DNA of 64,000 nucleotides, taken from NCBI GenBank assembly GCA_963714065.1, contig OY970226.1, positions 558,001 to 622,000 of the forward strand, in the 5' to 3' direction. Position 1 is the stretch's first letter. Each line of letters opens with the position of its first letter. The notes under the pieces are model-generated. The model saw only the letters and a list, made by a program, of their open reading frames with translations. It did not search any database and had not been told where the DNA came from. This document shows, piece after piece, positions 60,171 through 64,000 of this stretch. This DNA is from JAZKID01 sp963714065. Lineage in GTDB: Bacteria > Pseudomonadota > Alphaproteobacteria > Rhizobiales > UBA4765. The position numbers were made by a program, and so were the translations under genes.

Positions 60171-61919
60171 TCAATGGGCCGTGCTTTCGCGTTCCGCACC
60201 GGCAAGACGGTCGAGTCGCGGCGAAATCGACAGCAGGGGTGCGGCGCGTGCGATAATCCGGCCCGCCGTCGGCGCGGCATTGGCGCCTGCGGTTGCAGCC
60301 CCCCCCGTCTCCGCCACGCGCTTCGGCTCGTCCAGCATGACGAGAAGCACATATTGCGGATTATCGCTCGGGAAAGCCGCAAGGAAATCGGTCATATTCT
60401 TGTCCTTGGCATAGCGGCCATTGATGACTTTTTCCGCCGTGCCGGTCTTGCCGCCGACATTGAAACCGACAACATCGGCTTTCTTGGCGGTGCCGCGCTC
60501 GACATTCGCGCGGAAAAGCTGGCGCATGAATTCCGAGGTTTCGGGTTTGATGACCTGAACCGCCTGCGCTTGCGCCTCTTCGGCCGTACGCTTTGCAAAA
60601 GTGGGCTTCAGCAGATAGCCGCCGTTCACAAGCGCCGCCGTTCCCGACAGGGCCTGCAATGGTGCCACCGCAATGCCATGGCCGAAGGCGATGGTTGCCG
60701 TATTCACGAGGCCCCAATTCTTCGGCACTTGCGGCGCGGCGTTTTCCGGCAGTTCGGTCTGCAGCCGGTCGAACATGCCCATGCGCTTTAAAAACTCTTT
60801 GTGCTTGTCGACGCCCATCGCCAGCGCGATCTTGGCGGTGGCGATATTGGAGGAATAGACAAATACTTCCATCAGATCGAGCATGCGGTGCTGGCCATGG
60901 AAATCGTCGATCTCCTGTCCGCCGAAACGCAGCGGCGTGATGGCGTTCACCTTGTCCTGCATATGGAACTGGCCGGAATCGAGCGCCATCGCCAGCGTGA
61001 ACGCCTTGAAGGTGGAGCCCATCTCATAGGTGCCGGTGGTGATGCGGTTGATACGGTCCGGCAACAGCGCTTCGCCCGCATCGTTTGGGTTGTAATCCGG
61101 CAGCGAGGTCAATGCGACGATCTCGCCCGTATGCGCATTCATGATCAGGCCCGAGGCGGCAATCGCCTCGTAACGCTTCATGGCGTCGACCAGTTCGTCA
61201 TGCAGCACATGCTGCACGCGCAGATCGAGGGCAAGCCGCACCGGCTCCTGCTGCCCGGCTTCAAAACCAGCGGCACGCAGGCTTGCGAGGCTGCGATCCT
61301 GATCCACCCATTTCTCGAGCCCGGCAATGCCCTGGTTATCGACATTCACATGGCCGAGCACATGCGACAGCATGCGGCCTGAAGGATAAACGCGGCGGTT
61401 CTCGTCACGAAAGCCGATCCCCGGCAGGCCGAGCGCGTGGATTTCGAATTGTTGCGGCGGTGTAATCTCGCGCTTCAGCCAGACGAAACCCTTGTTCGAG
61501 GACAGTTTCGCGCGCAGCTCGATCGGATCCATGTCCGGAAAGATTTTGGCAAGCTGCTCCGCCGCCTCGTCCGGATCGATAATGCGGCGCGGTTCGGCAT
61601 AAAGCGAAGACTGGCGGATATCTGTCGCGACGATCTGGCCGTTGCGGTCGAGAATATCGGGCCGCATGGTGGCCGGCATATCGTTTTGCACACGCGCCGC
61701 CCGTTCCAGTTCCGGGAAAAAAGCGAGATAGACGAGCCTGCCGCCGATCACGCAATAAATCAGCACGAATGCAAAGAAGGCAAGCAGCAGGCGCGAGCGC
61801 CCGAGATCGAGCCTTTTTTTATGCGCGCCCTCGAATTCCAGATATCTGATCTGCGGCGCCTTCTCGCGCCCCGGTACCGGCCCAAGCAAACTCGTAACAA
61901 ACACACTCATACTCGTCAC
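60171..61919 (-). CDS. ftsI: Septal transpeptidase FtsI (PBP3)
   Basis: 582 residues. A cytosolic N-terminus of about 45 residues and one TM helix (LLLAFFAFVLIYCVIGGRLVYL) precede a pedestal domain starting near RPDILDRNGQIVATD. The transpeptidase domain has SxxK in GSTFKAFTLA, SxN in VYSSNIATAKI and KTG in GGKTGTAEKVI. It cross-links septal peptidoglycan with FtsW. Confidence 0.96.
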   Translation of the reverse strand: MTSMSVFVTSLLGPVPGREKAPQIRYLEFEGAHKKRLDLGRSRLLLAFFAFVLIYCVIGGRLVYLAFFPELERAARVQNDMPATMRPDILDRNGQIVATDIRQSSLYAEPRRIIDPDEAAEQLAKIFPDMDPIELRAKLSSNKGFVWLKREITPPQQFEIHALGLPGIGFRDENRRVYPSGRMLSHVLGHVNVDNQGIAGLEKWVDQDRSLASLRAAGFEAGQQEPVRLALDLRVQHVLHDELVDAMKRYEAIAASGLIMNAHTGEIVALTSLPDYNPNDAGEALLPDRINRITTGTYEMGSTFKAFTLAMALDSGQFHMQDKVNAITPLRFGGQEIDDFHGQHRMLDLMEVFVYSSNIATAKIALAMGVDKHKEFLKRMGMFDRLQTELPENAAPQVPKNWGLVNTATIAFGHGIAVAPLQALSGTAALVNGGYLLKPTFAKRTAEEAQAQAVQVIKPETSEFMRQLFRANVERGTAKKADVVGFNVGGKTGTAEKVINGRYAKDKNMTDFLAAFPSDNPQYVLLVMLDEPKRVAETGGAATAGANAAPTAGRIIARAAPLLSISPRLDRLAGAERESTAH

Positions 61920-61928
61920 ACTCGCAAC

Positions 61929-62396
61929 TTAATGTCTGGACACGGGGATCAATTTCATGGGTTGAGCACTGGATGGCGGAACGGCCGCCTGCAATTTCGG
62001 TTTCGGTGCTGGCTTCACCGCTTTTTTGTCGATCGGCGTCTCGAGCCCCGGCTGCGCATCGAGATTGTTGATGAATGTGCCGAGATCGAGCGGCCGCTCC
62101 GGCAGCTCATAGGCATAGGCCATCTGCTTTACGGCAAGGTTCTGGTATTCTGGCAAATGGCGCCTTGCCAGCGCCTGCAAGCGCGACGGCTGGTTGAGCG
62201 CGCTCCACTCGGCACGCAGCGTGACGATGGTATTTTCTTCTTCGTGGATGGAATTTTCGAGCTGGGTGGTTTCGCGCGCCAGCCTGCCCGTGCGGTATTT
62301 GATGTCGTAGACGAAAGCCGCGGCGCCGATGACGGCCAAAAACAGGAATATATCCAAAAAACGCATGGAACTTAACGCCACTCTTGCTGCCTTCAA
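61929..62396 (-). CDS. ftsL: FtsL-like cell-division protein
   Basis: 155 residues. One TM helix (RFLDIFLFLAVIGAAAFVYDIKY) is followed by a coiled coil (LARETTQLENSIHEEENTIVTLRAEWSALNQPSRLQALARRHL) with the FtsL-type W-x-x-L-N-x-P-x-R-L pattern, then a Pro/Lys-rich tail. Position between rsmH and ftsI supports FtsL. The C-terminal tail (about 60 residues) is longer than in enterobacterial FtsL. Confidence 0.88.
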   Translation of the reverse strand: MKAARVALSSMRFLDIFLFLAVIGAAAFVYDIKYRTGRLARETTQLENSIHEEENTIVTLRAEWSALNQPSRLQALARRHLPEYQNLAVKQMAYAYELPERPLDLGTFINNLDAQPGLETPIDKKAVKPAPKPKLQAAVPPSSAQPMKLIPVSRH

Positions 62397-62467
62397 GGCC
62401 TAACCCGAAAGACTTAATGAACCATGCTTATATTCAAATCATTCAGATTAAAAAGTCGTGCATTTTC

Positions 62468-63376
62468 CTAGATTTTTTCTGCAAAACGCAATTTCGCCGA
62501 GCGGGCGCGCGCGTTTTCGGCGATCTCGCTATGGGAAGCGGCAACCGGCTTAGCCGCCTGCCATTGAGGTTTCGTTAACTTCCCGGCCGGCGCATGGCGC
62601 GAACCGGCTTTCTCGGCGGCCAGAAACCGCTTCACCATGCGGTCTTCCAGCGAGTGGAAAGTAACGATGCCGAGTCGTCCGTTTAGGCGCAGAAGTCGGG
62701 CCGCCGCTTCGAGCCCGCACTTCAATTCGCCAAGCTCGTCGTTCACGGCAATACGTAAAGCTTGAAAACTGCGCGTGGCGGGATGGATTTTTGAGCGCGG
62801 ATCGCGGCCGATGGTTTTCTCGATCAGTTCGGCAAACTCCAGCGTGCGGGTGAAAGGTTTTTCCTCGCGCTGCTCTACAATCGCTTTCGCAGCGCTGCGC
62901 GATTTTTTCTCATCGCCATATTGATAGAGCAGATCTGCCAATTCCTTTTCTGGCAGTCTGTTGATAAGATCGGAAGCGCTTTGCCCCTCACTGCTCATGC
63001 GCATATCGAGCGGTCCGTCACGCATGAAGGAAAACCCGCGCTCCGCCTCGTCCAACTGCATCGAAGATACGCCAAGATCGAAAACGATAGCATCGATATG
63101 CTGCGTACCGAGCTTTTCTTCCATCTCCGAAAACGGCGCATGGACGAATTGGAACCGCTGCGGAAATTCTGCCGCCAGTTTTTGCGCCGCAATTTTTGCA
63201 GAAGGATCGCGGTCGAACGCAATCACGCGCGCACCGCTTTCCAAAAATGCACGCGCATAACCGCCCGCGCCGAACGTGGCATCGACGATGATTTCGTTCG
63301 CGCGCGGTTTTATCGCTGCGAGAACTTCGTTGAGCAGGACGGGGATATGGTTCATAGGACCAAAAGAAGTTTCCAT
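62468..63376 (-). CDS. rsmH: 16S rRNA m4C1402 methyltransferase RsmH (MraW)
   Basis: 302 residues. HIPVLLNEVLAAIKP at the N-terminus, motif I DATFGAGGYARAFLESG, FDLGVSSMQLDEAERGFSF, RIAVNDELGEL and FHSLEDRMVKRFL are typical. It is the first gene of the dcw cluster here. No mraZ is found in front of it. ATG 63376 or the internal ATG 63355 (MNHIPVLL) could serve as start. Confidence 0.95.
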   Translation of the reverse strand: METSFGPMNHIPVLLNEVLAAIKPRANEIIVDATFGAGGYARAFLESGARVIAFDRDPSAKIAAQKLAAEFPQRFQFVHAPFSEMEEKLGTQHIDAIVFDLGVSSMQLDEAERGFSFMRDGPLDMRMSSEGQSASDLINRLPEKELADLLYQYGDEKKSRSAAKAIVEQREEKPFTRTLEFAELIEKTIGRDPRSKIHPATRSFQALRIAVNDELGELKCGLEAAARLLRLNGRLGIVTFHSLEDRMVKRFLAAEKAGSRHAPAGKLTKPQWQAAKPVAASHSEIAENARARSAKLRFAEKI

Positions 63377-63413
63377 TGCCTATAGATCTTCCGGCAGCGA
63401 TTACGCAAACAAT

Positions 63414-64000
63414 TTATTGTCTTGTGTTTCGCCGGGGAGCGGCAGGTTGCGGTTTGGGAGAGATAGGAAAGAAAGATATATAACCGCTCGCATGCGGCGC
63501 AAAACTGTTGACCATTCCGTCTGATGCCATAATCTGTACTTTGAATTCATTCGATAAAAGCTGAAGACTATCTTTAGTTATATCGCCTTTAGCACTGTAA
63601 CAACCGCTCAAGCCCACTCTCGCACCGGCCTTCAGCAGACCGGCATCTCTCAGTCTGGTCAATATGCCATTAAGCACATCATACGTTTTCAGATCTTTAG
63701 ATTGATTTCCATATCCCGGAAAACCGATAGCTCCGTTATTGCCATGAAAATAAAGCGCCAGATCGGTTAGAACCCGCCTACCGCTGTTATCGATTATTTT
63801 CTTCGGAATTTCTGAGGGAATAGCGACATCGTAGAGCAGATTGCTTTGATATTTTTTTGCCCAGCCCTGACTAATTTCCGGAATATCTTCATGTAAAAGA
63901 TCGGCGTCGGTTGGCTTCTGCCCATCTAACAATTTCATCAAATCATTTTTTCGCCATGTCATGACGCATCTTGAGGTTGGATTAGTAGAATCGTGCGGAT
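63414..64000 (-). CDS. Caspase-clan-like (DUF4347/C80-like) protein, 5' end beyond window
   Basis: The frame is open to the right edge. The first ATG inside the window is 63962 (182 residues) but it has no ribosome-binding site, so the protein probably starts outside. A strand ending LALYFHGNNG supplies a His-Gly. After a helix with YDVLNGILTRLRDAGLLKAG comes ARVGLSGCYSAKGD, supplying a Gly-Cys, then VQIMASDG. This His-Gly ... Gly-Cys order with a following AS-x-G matches clan CD cysteine-peptidase-like domains (DUF4347, C80, CHAT). The tail is Pro-rich (ISPKPQPAAPRR). The family assignment is by pattern only. It lies 37 bases beyond the rsmH start on the same strand. Confidence 0.55.
   Translation of the reverse strand, partial: PHDSTNPTSRCVMTWRKNDLMKLLDGQKPTDADLLHEDIPEISQGWAKKYQSNLLYDVAIPSEIPKKIIDNSGRRVLTDLALYFHGNNGAIGFPGYGNQSKDLKTYDVLNGILTRLRDAGLLKAGARVGLSGCYSAKGDITKDSLQLLSNEFKVQIMASDGMVNSFAPHASGYISFFPISPKPQPAAPRRNTRQ

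Overview
The window is chromosomal DNA of an alphaproteobacterium. Four things point there: a circularly permuted two-piece tmRNA, an alphaproteobacterial-type SspB gene right after it, an adjacent DUF4169 plus ribbon-helix-helix pair, and a long dcw cluster whose FtsZ has the alphaproteobacterial C-terminal peptide. I cannot place it at order level. Most genes are GC-rich and tightly packed with 1-13 bp overlaps. A few genes and gaps are clearly AT-richer and carry the accessory content.

Layout. 1-3.7 kb: two paralogous minus-strand proteins built from about 140-residue, EF-hand-like repeats, plus a 42-codon ORF. 3.9-5.8 kb: a Nit1-type amidase and small membrane or stress proteins. 5.9-12.2 kb: a signalling island with a CHASE3-PAS histidine kinase, a single-domain receiver, a hybrid kinase, a probably frameshifted small gene, a soluble kinase and a convergent KdpE/OmpR-type regulator. 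12.4-14.3 kb: a coupled HD phosphohydrolase and YwgA-like pair. 14.6-18.6 kb: a secreted CHAP-like protein, tRNA-Lys(CTT), a PhzF-like isomerase, and miaA and serB, which diverge with overlapping start codons, then folA. 18.7-23.1 kb: a DUF4760-like protein and the hflK-hflC-DUF2065-degP membrane quality-control block. 23.1-25.7 kb: repeat protein, thyA and another repeat-family protein. 25.9-30.5 kb: tmRNA, sspB, fumC, a ChaC-like gene, an SRPBCC gene, DUF4169 and RHH. 30.5-42.7 kb: uvrD/pcrA, prmA, pepP, an esterase, then (minus) ligA, recN, bamD and lpxC. 43-44.5 kb: an inserted two-gene module. 44.6-63.4 kb: the minus-strand dcw cluster rsmH-ftsL-ftsI-murE-murF-mraY-murD-ftsW-murG-murC-GATase-murB-ddl-ftsQ-ftsA-ftsZ. 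63.4-64 kb: a protein with a caspase-clan-like His/Cys signature, running off the right edge.

The conserved genes form coherent systems. The dcw genes make lipid II and build the divisome. tmRNA and SspB tag and deliver stalled-ribosome products to ClpXP, while HflKC and DegP handle membrane and periplasmic quality control. The most interesting accessory locus is the insertion between ftsZ and lpxC. A phage MuF-type C-terminal motif is fused to an AT-rich domain I do not recognise, next to a convergent, overlapping multi-TM membrane protein, in the pattern of a polymorphic toxin with an immunity protein. Palindromic hairpin elements also recur across the window. One lies in frame inside ftsZ, and another places the fumC ribosome-binding site inside a hairpin arm.
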